From assembly GCA_014763615.1 (NCBI GenBank), contig JACXVB010000001.1:186001-250000 (forward strand): a stretch of 64,000 nt of DNA, read 5' to 3'. A model generated the notes under the pieces. The model was not told the DNA's origin and did no database searches. It worked only from the letters and a program-made list of their open reading frames with translations. This DNA is from Sphingobacteriales bacterium. Lineage in GTDB: Bacteria > Bacteroidota > Bacteroidia > Sphingobacteriales > Sphingobacteriaceae. Of the stretch, positions 1 through 7,720 are shown in pieces; position 1 is the stretch's first letter; every line of letters starts with the position of its first letter. The position numbers and the translations under genes are program-made.

Positions 1-2797
1 CATAGCTTCCAGTTTTATAATCTACCACATTGGCTTGCTTTCCGTTAAATTCTAATTTATCAATCACTCCTTTTATCGGTACACCGTCTGTTTCTACATT
101 TTTAATCGAGTATTCTGTAGTGGTCACTTTTTCCCATTCGTTCACATATTTCTGATAATATTCAGGTAAGATTTTCTCGCCATAAGCTATCCTACGCTTA
201 AATTGTTCATCCGTAAAAGCTTCTCTATTGCGGTTCATGTACCAAGAAAAATCACTCAAAAACTGCTCAACACTATTAAATTGATTGTCATTTTCTGGCA
301 AAGCCCTAAACAGTTTATTTAATGCCCAATGGACAGCAGATCCAAATGTGAGCGTATCGCTTTTTCCACTAGGCACTTGAATTAAATTCTGGAAATAGAA
401 TTTTAGTGGGCAATCCAAATAATTATTTAAATGAGTAACACTGAGCGCATAATTTTCTAATAAGTGATGTATGTATTCTTCATCAATTAAACCTAATGAA
501 GGTTGTTCTTCCTCAGAGAATTGTAAAATGAAAAAGTCGGTTAGAACTTCTTCTGGAATAGATTTTTTCTCGATTTTAACTTCTGTTTGAGAAATAATTT
601 CTCCAATAAATAAAGTAGGCTCCAGCAGTTTCCCTTTATGATCTTGCTCAGGATAGCTGATAAAAAGATACTTTTTTGCTCGAGTTAAAGCCACATAAAA
701 TAGCCTTCGCAGTTCTTCAAAATTTTCATCTTTTGCTTTAGAACTTTGGAAAATCGTATCAGGTAATTTGTATTCTCCGGCAGCAAAACCTCTTTTCTTT
801 TCCCAAACTTGTGTAGTAGCACCTATCAGAAAGACATATTCAAACTCTAAACCTTTTGAACCGTGACAAGTGAGAAAATTAACGCCTTTCTCATTAAAAA
901 TATGCTGTTGAAGGTCTAAAGAAAGATCATTTTCATCCAATAAATCTATTAAAGTGACAAATTCTTTTAAACTTAAATCAGGCTTTTTGCGGCTTTCATC
1001 TTTGAGGAAATTGAAGAGTGAAGAAAGCGCCTGCATCAGCCAAGTTTTTTCTGGAGATTTCAGCACATAAGCCAAAATACCGCCGCGAACCATGATTTTT
1101 TCAAACAACACTTGCAGTGTTAAATTATTCACTTCTTTAATCCAAAACTCTAAATCCTCACTTAAACGTTTAATATGTTGAGTGCTGTGACTATCAAACA
1201 AACTTTGCTGAGGTTTACTTGCAATTTCATAGATTTTTCTTCGGATAGAGGTGGTTTCTTTTTTGCTTGAGCTATTAAATTTCTTGACTTCTACCGAGAT
1301 TTTTGCCACATCCATCGGCTCAATCTCGTAAAAATCATAGTGCATGATCTCGAATAATAATTCATCTCCACTGTAAGGGAAATCATTCTCTGCAGAGAGA
1401 TAGCGTAAAATATTGATGATTTTTTTGCCAAAAGGCTCACGTAAAATATTGACTTTTCGTTTGGTGTTTACCGGTATTCCTTTGATTTGGAAGTATCTGG
1501 CAAGTTCCTCGCCTGATTTATGTTCTTTATAAATCACGGCAATTTCCTCAGGCCTTATTCCTTCTTTTAACAAATTTTCTATTTGATGAGTAACCGCGGC
1601 AAACTCATGAAAAGCAGTTTCGTAAGCTAATATCTGGGGCTTGGCTTTTACTTCTTTTAAGTTTTCATTCTTAGAAAGAAGCTTTTTATCCAAACCAGGT
1701 AATTGAACTTTGACGTTATTATTGGCAATCAACGCCCCAGAAATATCTAAAATGGATTGTGTAGAGCGATAATTATCGGTTAACATCACTCGGTATAAAT
1801 CTCTTTCATAAGCTTTAGCATAAGCTTCTATATTTTCAATATTGGCTCCCTGAAAACGAAAAATGGATTGGTCATCATCACCCACCACAAAAATATTGGG
1901 TTTATCCCAGTAGTTAATCAATAAACTAATCAACTCGTTTTGCGAGCCGCTGGTGTCTTGATATTCATCCACTAAAACATATAAAAACCGCTCTTGATAG
2001 TTAATTAAAAAGTTAGGGTCGCTTTTAAAAGCATCCAACACCCAAATAATCATATCATCAAAATCATACCTGCCCAAATCACGCATCATTTTCTGATATT
2101 TTGGAAACTCATTTACCGCTGCTCGCAATTTTTCCATACTTTCTTGCAGCTCTTTGAATTTGGGTTTAAACTCTCCAGCATTTGCGCCTCTTACGTAACG
2201 ATAAGTCTTGTAATATTCAGTTCCTTCATCAGCATTTTCTACCTCCTGTAAAAACTCATCAATTTTTTCAGAGATAAAATCAGGCTGCCAATCTTCTCTT
2301 TTCATAGTAGAAAAAAGATTTTGCAAACGCCCAACTTCAAAATACACATCTCCTCTAAATCGCTTCAGCGGATGGTCGGAACCAAAGCTATCTACTAGTT
2401 TTCTAAAGAGTTCCATGCGCTCTAAATCAGAAATAGCATCTAACTCTAACTTCCCAAAATAATCAAGATTTTCTTGAATGATATCATTACAAAAAGCATG
2501 AAAAGTGTAAATGTTAACGCGATAGGCTTCGGGACCGATGAAATCAAACAAACGTTTACGCATGGCAACTGCACCTGCATCAGTGTAGGTTAAACACAAA
2601 ATACTATGTGCGGGTGTATCCGTGTTGAGAAGGATATATCCAATTCGGGCAGCTAAAATTTGCGTTTTACCGGTTCCAGGGCCAGCAATTACCAATACCG
2701 GACCTTCGACTTGTTCTACCGCTTTCCGCTGATTATCATTTAATTTTTCTAAAGCTGCTAAGAAATTCTGATTGTATTTAGCGAGATGTTGTTGCAT
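1..2797 (-). CDS. UvrD-like ATP-dependent helicase with C-terminal RecB-type nuclease domain (3' end cut by window)
   Basis: Reading the minus strand from the ATG at 2797 gives an uninterrupted frame of about 932 residues that runs off the left edge, so the C-terminus is missing. Visible SF1A helicase motifs are a Walker A (GPGTGKT, residues 39-45), a Walker B DEYQDTS, DDQSIFRFQG, and a motif VI YVALTRAKK. Near the end a new domain begins with NNYLDCPLKFYF, and the last readable residues carry VDYKTGS, the core of a PD-(D/E)XK (RecB/AddB-like) nuclease. The protein is therefore predicted to unwind and cut DNA during recombination or repair. The lone cysteine before the nuclease resembles the first ligand of the AddB-type Fe-S staple; the remaining ligands would lie outside the window. 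It is divergent from nothing here: the next gene to the right is on the same strand. Confidence 0.9.
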   Translation of the reverse strand, partial: MQQHLAKYNQNFLAALEKLNDNQRKAVEQVEGPVLVIAGPGTGKTQILAARIGYILLNTDTPAHSILCLTYTDAGAVAMRKRLFDFIGPEAYRVNIYTFHAFCNDIIQENLDYFGKLELDAISDLERMELFRKLVDSFGSDHPLKRFRGDVYFEVGRLQNLFSTMKREDWQPDFISEKIDEFLQEVENADEGTEYYKTYRYVRGANAGEFKPKFKELQESMEKLRAAVNEFPKYQKMMRDLGRYDFDDMIIWVLDAFKSDPNFLINYQERFLYVLVDEYQDTSGSQNELISLLINYWDKPNIFVVGDDDQSIFRFQGANIENIEAYAKAYERDLYRVMLTDNYRSTQSILDISGALIANNNVKVQLPGLDKKLLSKNENLKEVKAKPQILAYETAFHEFAAVTHQIENLLKEGIRPEEIAVIYKEHKSGEELARYFQIKGIPVNTKRKVNILREPFGKKIINILRYLSAENDFPYSGDELLFEIMHYDFYEIEPMDVAKISVEVKKFNSSSKKETTSIRRKIYEIASKPQQSLFDSHSTQHIKRLSEDLEFWIKEVNNLTLQVLFEKIMVRGGILAYVLKSPEKTWLMQALSSLFNFLKDESRKKPDLSLKEFVTLIDLLDENDLSLDLQQHIFNEKGVNFLTCHGSKGLEFEYVFLIGATTQVWEKKRGFAAGEYKLPDTIFQSSKAKDENFEELRRLFYVALTRAKKYLFISYPEQDHKGKLLEPTLFIGEIISQTEVKIEKKSIPEEVLTDFFILQFSEEEQPSLGLIDEEYIHHLLENYALSVTHLNNYLDCPLKFYFQNLIQVPSGKSDTLTFGSAVHWALNKLFRALPENDNQFNSVEQFLSDFSWYMNRNREAFTDEQFKRRIAYGEKILPEYYQKYVNEWEKVTTTEYSIKNVETDGVPIKGVIDKLEFNGKQANVVDYKTGSY

Positions 2798-2801
2798 AGC
2801 C

Positions 2802-2809
2802 TAAAGATA
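2802..2809 (-). promoter_or_regulatory. Possible -7 element of the helicase gene
   Basis: On the minus strand TATCTTTA lies four bases before the helicase ATG (2797). It matches the Bacteroidota -7 consensus TAnnTTTG except for the last base. No clear TTTG -33 element is seen at the usual distance. If real, the transcript would begin at or next to the start codon. Confidence 0.3.
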
Positions 2810-2905
2810 GGAAATGCGGGAGGAAAATGAAGTTGATGAGAGGATTCATTCTCAAAAAATTAGAATTTTTATTTTTGAATTTTTACTTTTTTCCTTTTGA
2901 ATTTC

Positions 2906-4612
2906 CTACATCCCATCCCCATATTTAAAAAAACGATTGATGGTAACAGGTAATTTTCCTTGAGCTTTCATTAACCCGAACAATACTTTTGAAGCCGCAA
3001 TTTCCATTTCTGGAAGATTTTGATAGCCTACTAATAGTCCTTTGCTTTTTTCGATGTTGGGCAATGTGGTGATTGCATAAGGATTAGCAAAAACTATAGA
3101 AACGGTGTTTAATGTACAAGTTGAGGCAATGAATTGCTTCAATTCTGGGTTATAATCTATAGCGCTTTGCGGACGTATGCGAGTATCGTAAATTGCTAAA
3201 ATTACCTGACTATAATTTGCTAATTCATTTTTCACAGCGTCGATATCCGCTTTACTTGCATCTTTCGGAAGAATAAAAAGCATGTTTTGCGGATTATTTT
3301 CCTTTAATTTTTTAGCTAAAAGGCTTTCTCCAGATGGTCCAACAGTTACAATAGCGGTTTTACGGACGAAATCATTTCTTAAAGGGATGATATTTTCATT
3401 TTTTAATACAGTGATGGCTTGGTCGCTGAGTTGCTGTACTAAAGCTTTGGCTTCTAGTCGGTTTAAATCAGTAATGAGATTGGTGGTATCCACGGGTTTT
3501 AATTGGTTTAATCCCATCCAATATTTTGCTTTTAAAATTTTCTTTACTTTCTGATCAATATCATCCCAATTTAAACGATGATGGCGAATAGATTTTCGAA
3601 TTAATTTTATTCCTCTTTTCGAATTTTCTGAAAGTTCTAATACATCCATGCCAGCCATTACGCCTCTTACATCAGCTTCGCCATTAGGGAAATATTTTAC
3701 TACGCCTTTCATCCCCATTGCATCAGAAAAAACCAAACCTTTAAAACCTAATTTATCTTTTAAAATCCCGGTAACAATCGGTTTTGATAGTGTAGATGGA
3801 AGATGAGCTGTGCTATCTAAAGCAGGAATATCCATGTGAGCAATCATGATTCCGCTTAAACCCGCAGCAAAAGCTTGCTTAAAAGGATACATCTCCAAAG
3901 TGTCTAAACGGGTGGGCGTGAAATTGAGTTGGGGCAAATCTAGATGAGAATCTACATCAGTATCTCCGTGTCCGGGAAAATGTTTGGCAGTGGTAAACAA
4001 GCCCGCATCTTGCATACCTTGAAAATATTGAATTCCTTTAGCAGCTACATTATATTTATTATCGCCAAAAGAGCGGAAATTGATTACCGGATTTTTTGGA
4101 TTATTATTCACATCCATATCAGGCGCAAAATTGATTTGCATCCCCATTCTTTTAAAATCAGAAGCTACTTCTTGTCCCATTTGATACAGTAAATGGTTAT
4201 TTTGGATAGCACCCAATGTCATTTGATAAGGATAAGAAATGGTACTGTCTAATCGCATTCCTAATCCCCATTCGCCATCTAGGGCGATCATCAAAGGAAC
4301 TTTTGATAAAGATTGATATCGGTTGGTTAAAATAGCTTGCCTCACTGGGCCTCCTTGAAAAAACACCACTCCACCTAGATGTTGCTTTTTAATCACTTTG
4401 GCCACAGAATCTTCATAGGCTTTCCCCAAATTGGTGTGCGCCCGTACCATAAATAGTTGGGCAATTTTTTCATTCCGATTCATTTTTTTGAAAACAGAAT
4501 CTACCCATCGGTTAGGATTTTGCAGGGTCTCTACAAAAGGAATATGTTGTTGCGCTTTCGCGATAAAATTAAAAGTGATTACAAATACAAGAAGTAAGGC
4601 TGTCTTTTTCAT
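2906..4612 (-). CDS. Secreted glycoside hydrolase family 3, beta-N-acetylglucosaminidase (NagZ-like)
   Basis: The product (568 aa) has an N-terminal signal peptide ending near IAKAQQ and a GH3 barrel. The NagZ-type signature KHFPGHGDTDVDSH is at residues 210-223; it holds the Asp-His dyad typical of GH3 N-acetylglucosaminidases. The predicted nucleophile is Asp297 in GLVFSDAMG. A smaller alpha/beta C-terminal GH3 domain follows from about residue 400. By family it removes GlcNAc from muropeptides or chitin-like oligosaccharides, here in the periplasm. Many Bacteroidota homologues carry an additional beta-lactamase-like domain, which is absent here. The start is taken as the ATG at 4612, not the TTG one codon upstream, and it overlaps the stop of the small membrane gene upstream (TGATG), so the two are probably co-translated. 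Confidence 0.9.
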   Translation of the reverse strand: MKKTALLLVFVITFNFIAKAQQHIPFVETLQNPNRWVDSVFKKMNRNEKIAQLFMVRAHTNLGKAYEDSVAKVIKKQHLGGVVFFQGGPVRQAILTNRYQSLSKVPLMIALDGEWGLGMRLDSTISYPYQMTLGAIQNNHLLYQMGQEVASDFKRMGMQINFAPDMDVNNNPKNPVINFRSFGDNKYNVAAKGIQYFQGMQDAGLFTTAKHFPGHGDTDVDSHLDLPQLNFTPTRLDTLEMYPFKQAFAAGLSGIMIAHMDIPALDSTAHLPSTLSKPIVTGILKDKLGFKGLVFSDAMGMKGVVKYFPNGEADVRGVMAGMDVLELSENSKRGIKLIRKSIRHHRLNWDDIDQKVKKILKAKYWMGLNQLKPVDTTNLITDLNRLEAKALVQQLSDQAITVLKNENIIPLRNDFVRKTAIVTVGPSGESLLAKKLKENNPQNMLFILPKDASKADIDAVKNELANYSQVILAIYDTRIRPQSAIDYNPELKQFIASTCTLNTVSIVFANPYAITTLPNIEKSKGLLVGYQNLPEMEIAASKVLFGLMKAQGKLPVTINRFFKYGDGM

Positions 4613-4803
4613 CAATTCAACAAATTTTTATTCAATAATACAATAAATGCTACAGTTATAACAAAAGTTAAGCCTAGGCTGATAGAAATGCTGTAAGACC
4701 ATGATGAGAAATTATCATTTACTCTTTTCTTTAGAAATGATCTAATCAGTAAGGTGAAGAAGACATTAGCCAAGATGTAAATGAGCGGAAAAATAATGAG
4801 CAT
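4612..4803 (-). CDS. Small membrane protein of unknown function
   Basis: A 63-residue protein with two predicted membrane helices (about residues 2-19 and 41-58) joined by a basic, polar loop (KKRVNDNFSSW). I do not recognise the family. Its stop codon shares a base with the ATG of the downstream GH3 glucosaminidase (TGATG), which supports both its reality and translational coupling. It could be a small partner of the hydrolase or an unrelated first gene of the operon; the sequence alone does not decide. Confidence 0.55.
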   Translation of the reverse strand: MLIIFPLIYILANVFFTLLIRSFLKKRVNDNFSSWSYSISISLGLTFVITVAFIVLLNKNLLN

Positions 4804-5018
4804 GCTATGAGTTACTTTGATTGTATTTTTAAATCTTTGAATTCAGAATTGTAAACAATACAAATAAACAAGATTTTCTTTTTAATGAGGCTCTGCAATG
4901 ATAATAATTTATTCTATTTAAAGCTGATAATTAACAAAATAAGGCTGAAACTATAATTCTGATAAATTTATTGGCATGATTATTTCTAAACTACCTATAA
5001 ATTAAATAAAAGATAGAT

Positions 5019-5642
5019 ATGAAAAAATTATGGTTAATGGCTATTGCTTTCATCTTGGTAGGTCAGGCAAAAGCACAATCAAAAGTACCGAGTTTCGGGA
5101 TTAAAGCAGGATTAAACTTTAGTAATATCATTAAAACTGATGATTCAAATTTCACCACTAATTATAACACAGGATTTAATGCTGGGGTATTTTTAAACCT
5201 TCCGGTGGTAGATCGATTATCTTTTCAGCCAGAATTAATGTTCTCTCAAAAAGGTTATAAATCTAATAGAACTGGTATTTTGGGCGATGGAACTTTAACA
5301 CAAACCACCAATTGGATAGAAATTCCAATTCTAGCGGATATAGAAGCTGCCAAGGGTTTTAATATTTACTTAGGCCCACAGGTTTCATTTTTAACCAAAA
5401 CCGTGAATAAATATGATGGCACATTCTCTAGTTCACAGCAAACCACTTATGAAGATGATGCTAATAAGTTTAAGAAAAGCATTTTAGGTGGGATTTTAGG
5501 AATTGGAGTTGATCTTAACTCTAAATTGAGTTTAAATGGTAGATATGCTTTGGATTTTCAAAAAAATAATACAGACGGAACCACCAGCACTCCAGCATTT
5601 AAAAACCAAGTTTGGCAAGTGGGTTTAGGATTTAAATTTTAA
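5019..5642 (+). CDS. PorT-like outer-membrane beta-barrel protein
   Basis: A 207-residue protein with a clear signal peptide (cleavage near GQAKAQ, about residue 20) followed by GIKAGLNFSNI, the usual opening strand of the PorT / OMP_b-brl_2 family, and alternating hydrophobic strands ending in aromatic GLGFKF. It is predicted to sit in the outer membrane as a small eight-stranded barrel. Specific function is unknown. It is monocistronic: a terminator follows within 30 bp and the next genes face the other way. Start chosen at the only ATG that precedes the signal peptide. Confidence 0.85.
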   Translation: MKKLWLMAIAFILVGQAKAQSKVPSFGIKAGLNFSNIIKTDDSNFTTNYNTGFNAGVFLNLPVVDRLSFQPELMFSQKGYKSNRTGILGDGTLTQTTNWIEIPILADIEAAKGFNIYLGPQVSFLTKTVNKYDGTFSSSQQTTYEDDANKFKKSILGGILGIGVDLNSKLSLNGRYALDFQKNNTDGTTSTPAFKNQVWQVGLGFKF

Positions 5643-5667
5643 GATTTTTCTTTGTGCAATTCAAGTG

Positions 5668-5702
5668 AACCTTCTCAGGATTTTTCTTGGGAGGGTTTTT
5701 TG
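5668..5702 (+). terminator. Rho-independent terminator of the beta-barrel gene
   Basis: A 12-bp imperfect stem (AACC...GGTT at its base, with G-U pairs) closes over a short T-rich loop and is followed by a run of T, 26 bp after the stop at 5642. Confidence 0.7.
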
Positions 5703-5752
5703 TGATTGAACTAGGGCATCTCAAAAGTCTCTCTGAATTGATTTTTAACTAT

Positions 5753-5786
5753 AAAAGGAGTAGAAACCTCAATTTCTACTCCTTTT
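5753..5786. terminator. Bidirectional terminator between the beta-barrel gene and rplY
   Basis: A perfect 14-bp inverted repeat (AAAAGGAGTAGAAA and its complement, 5753-5766 and 5773-5786) with a 6-base loop. The A-tract on one side and T-tract on the other allow it to work in both directions for the convergent genes. Confidence 0.75.
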
Positions 5787-5825
5787 CAGTACCCTCAGAA
5801 TTTCTAGCAAGGGCTTTTGATTCAA

Positions 5826-6410
5826 TTATTTCTTTCCAGAGGCAGCTTGTTGCTCAGCTTGTTTCAACGCTCTTGACATGATTACAGATACAACGGTATC
5901 TTCCTTCACATTGGTGATGATATAACCTTCTGGTTTTAAATCACGCACTCTTACAGATTTACCAACAGTTAAAGGCTCTAAAGAAACTTCAACATATTGA
6001 GGCATATCTTTAGGTAATGCTTTTACTTTAAGTTTACGTAATTTCTGAACCAATTTACCACCTTCTTTTACGCCCGGTGATGTTCCAGTTAATTTTACTG
6101 GAATTTCAATAGTTACTGCCTTATCATCAAATAATTGTAAAAAATCAATATGAAGAATTTTTTCAGTTAATGGGTGAAATTGGATGTCTTGCATGATAGC
6201 TTTTGCTTTTTTACCATCAATTTCAAGCTCAACGAAGTTTACTTCCGGAGTATAAACTAAATCTCTTAATGCCGGGGCATCTACTGCAAAGTGAATTTGC
6301 TCTTTTCCACCGTATAATACGGCTGGTACTTTACCTGCGTAACGCAATTCCTTTGCGTCGCGTTTCCCTACGTTCTCTCTGGGAGAACCGCTAATAGCGA
6401 TTGTGTTCAT
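5826..6410 (-). CDS. rplY: 50S ribosomal protein L25 / Ctc form
   Basis: A 194-residue protein of the long (CTC-type) L25 family. The N-terminal 5S rRNA-binding domain (about 1-95) contains GKRDAKELRYAGKVPAVLYGG, cut here by the family pattern of R-x-G-x-x-P-A-V-x-Y-G; the C-terminal beta domain (96-185) is the Ctc extension, and a short lysine/alanine tail ends in AASGKK. It binds 5S rRNA in the large subunit. It lies 22 bp downstream of prs on the same strand, a gene order common in Bacteroidota and many other bacteria, so the two are probably one operon. A strong bidirectional hairpin follows. Confidence 0.95.
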   Translation of the reverse strand: MNTIAISGSPRENVGKRDAKELRYAGKVPAVLYGGKEQIHFAVDAPALRDLVYTPEVNFVELEIDGKKAKAIMQDIQFHPLTEKILHIDFLQLFDDKAVTIEIPVKLTGTSPGVKEGGKLVQKLRKLKVKALPKDMPQYVEVSLEPLTVGKSVRVRDLKPEGYIITNVKEDTVVSVIMSRALKQAEQQAASGKK

Positions 6411-6432
6411 TGTTATTTATTTATTTAAATGA

Positions 6433-7374
6433 TTAAATTTTAAAAAGTTCACTGATGGATGCATGCTCATTTACATTCGCAATGGCTTTTGCAAACAACT
6501 CAGCAGTGGATAAAACTTTTATTTTAGAGCTACTATGCTTTAATGGAATAGTATCTGTAACAATTAATTCTGTTAATGCTGATTTTTCAATGGTTGCGTA
6601 GGCATTACCTGATAAAACAGCATGTGTACAAACGGCTCTTACACTTTTTGCTCCTTTTTCCATAATTAAACCAGCAGCTTTAGAAAGCGTACCAGCAGTG
6701 TCAATAATGTCGTCAATTAAAACAATATCTTGCCCTGTTACCTCTCCAATAATCGACATAGATTCGATTTCATTAGCTCTTTTTCTTCTTTTATCGCAGA
6801 TTACTACTTCAGCATTAAAATATTTGGCAAAAGTACGGGCCCTATAAGAACCACCCATATCTGGAGAAGCTATAGTTAAATTTTCTAGTCCTAAGCTTTT
6901 AATGTACGGAACAAAAATAACCGAAGCATCTAAGTGGTCAACCGGAATGTCAAAGAAACCTTGAATTTGCGCAGCATGCAAATCCATAGTCATGATACGA
7001 TGAATTCCAGCAGCTGTTAGAAGGTTGGCTACTAACTTAGCGCCAATGGCCACTCTTGGCTTGTCTTTTCTATCTTGACGAGCCATACCAAAATAAGGAA
7101 TTACTGCCGTTATATAATGTGCCGATGCCCTTTTGGCCGCATCAATCATCATCAATAACTCAAATAAATTATCGTTAGGTTGGCAAGTAGATTGAATCAA
7201 GAAAACATCGCATCCTCTAATTGACTCATCATAATGTGGTTGAAATTCGCCATCAGAAAATCTAGATAAGATCACTTTACCCAATTCTTTACCATAAGAT
7301 TTAGCAATTTTTTCAGACAAAGGAATTGTGCCAGAGCCAGAGAATAATTTTACGGTATTGAAAGTCGAGGGCAT
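6433..7374 (-). CDS. prs: Ribose-phosphate pyrophosphokinase
   Basis: This 313-residue enzyme makes PRPP from ribose 5-phosphate and ATP, feeding purine, pyrimidine, histidine and NAD synthesis. Class I PRPP synthase features are present: FSDGEFQPHYDESIRG near the N-terminus, the ATP/metal region MDLHAAQIQGFFDIPVDHL, and the PRPP-binding loop DIVLIDDIIDTAGT. The length is normal for the family. It precedes rplY by 22 bp. Upstream lies tRNA-Gln with a strong hairpin between them and only about 24 bp from that hairpin to the ATG, leaving little room for a promoter (see findings). Confidence 0.96.
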   Translation of the reverse strand: MPSTFNTVKLFSGSGTIPLSEKIAKSYGKELGKVILSRFSDGEFQPHYDESIRGCDVFLIQSTCQPNDNLFELLMMIDAAKRASAHYITAVIPYFGMARQDRKDKPRVAIGAKLVANLLTAAGIHRIMTMDLHAAQIQGFFDIPVDHLDASVIFVPYIKSLGLENLTIASPDMGGSYRARTFAKYFNAEVVICDKRRKRANEIESMSIIGEVTGQDIVLIDDIIDTAGTLSKAAGLIMEKGAKSVRAVCTHAVLSGNAYATIEKSALTELIVTDTIPLKHSSSKIKVLSTAELFAKAIANVNEHASISELFKI

Positions 7375-7398
7375 GCGCTTTTCGATTCGTTAAAAATA

Positions 7399-7433
7399 AA
7401 AAATTCGGAAATTGTCGTAATTTCCGAATTTTT
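7399..7433 (-). terminator. Terminator or attenuator between tRNA-Gln and prs
   Basis: A perfect 15-bp stem (7399-7413 with 7419-7433) and a 5-base loop, beginning 5 bp after the tRNA 3' end on the minus strand and ending in a run of T. It fits a rho-independent terminator of the tRNA transcript. Confidence 0.75.
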
Positions 7434-7437
7434 GATG

Positions 7438-7508
7438 TTGCCCGACCAGGATTCGAACCTAGACAAACGGTACCAAAAACCGTTGTACTACCTTTATACT
7501 ATCGGGCA
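7438..7508 (-). tRNA. tRNA-Gln (anticodon TTG)
   Basis: On the minus strand the sequence folds into a full cloverleaf. The acceptor stem is TGCCCGA / TCGGGCA with discriminator A. The anticodon stem is ACGGT/ACCGT with loop TTTTGGT, giving anticodon TTG, and the T arm carries GGTTCGAATCC. The 3' CCA is not encoded. Its wobble U is a known target of the MnmH/SelD 2-selenouridine pathway, whose genes lie at 20.0-23.0 kb. Confidence 0.95.
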
Positions 7509-7513
7509 ATCAA

Positions 7514-7541
7514 ATTTCGAGAAACTTACATTTCTCGAAAT
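7514..7541 (-). other. Hairpin in the tRNA-Gln 5' leader
   Basis: A perfect 11-bp inverted repeat (ATTTCGAGAAA, 7514-7524, with its complement 7531-7541) separated by 6 bases sits between the predicted transcription start and the mature tRNA 5' end at 7508. It may protect or mark the precursor for 5' processing. Confidence 0.55.
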
Positions 7542-7547
7542 GGAATG

Positions 7548-7579
7548 CAAATATAGGCGCATTAGCTAAATGATGCAAA
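7548..7579 (-). promoter_or_regulatory. Promoter of tRNA-Gln
   Basis: On the minus strand a TTTG (7579-7576) is followed after exactly 20 bases by TATATTTG (7555-7548), a perfect match to the Bacteroidota -33/-7 promoter. The start would be near 7542, at the foot of the leader hairpin. Confidence 0.75.
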
Positions 7580-7720
7580 TTTATTTAGAAATTAAATTTT
7601 GATTTTTGATAATCTTCGGAATACTTCAATTTTTAAGGTTTTGAGGGTTAATAAATGTTAAATTACCTGCAATTTAATTTCAAATAGTTATTTTCGGCAT
7701 TTAAAAAAAGAGAAAAATCA

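Noticed and set aside
3282-3554. Open frames on the plus strand inside the GH3 glucosaminidase gene (also 3944-4192 and 4431-4646)
   Set aside because: They are antisense to a clearly conserved enzyme, have no homology pattern or ribosome-binding site, and use unlikely amino-acid composition.
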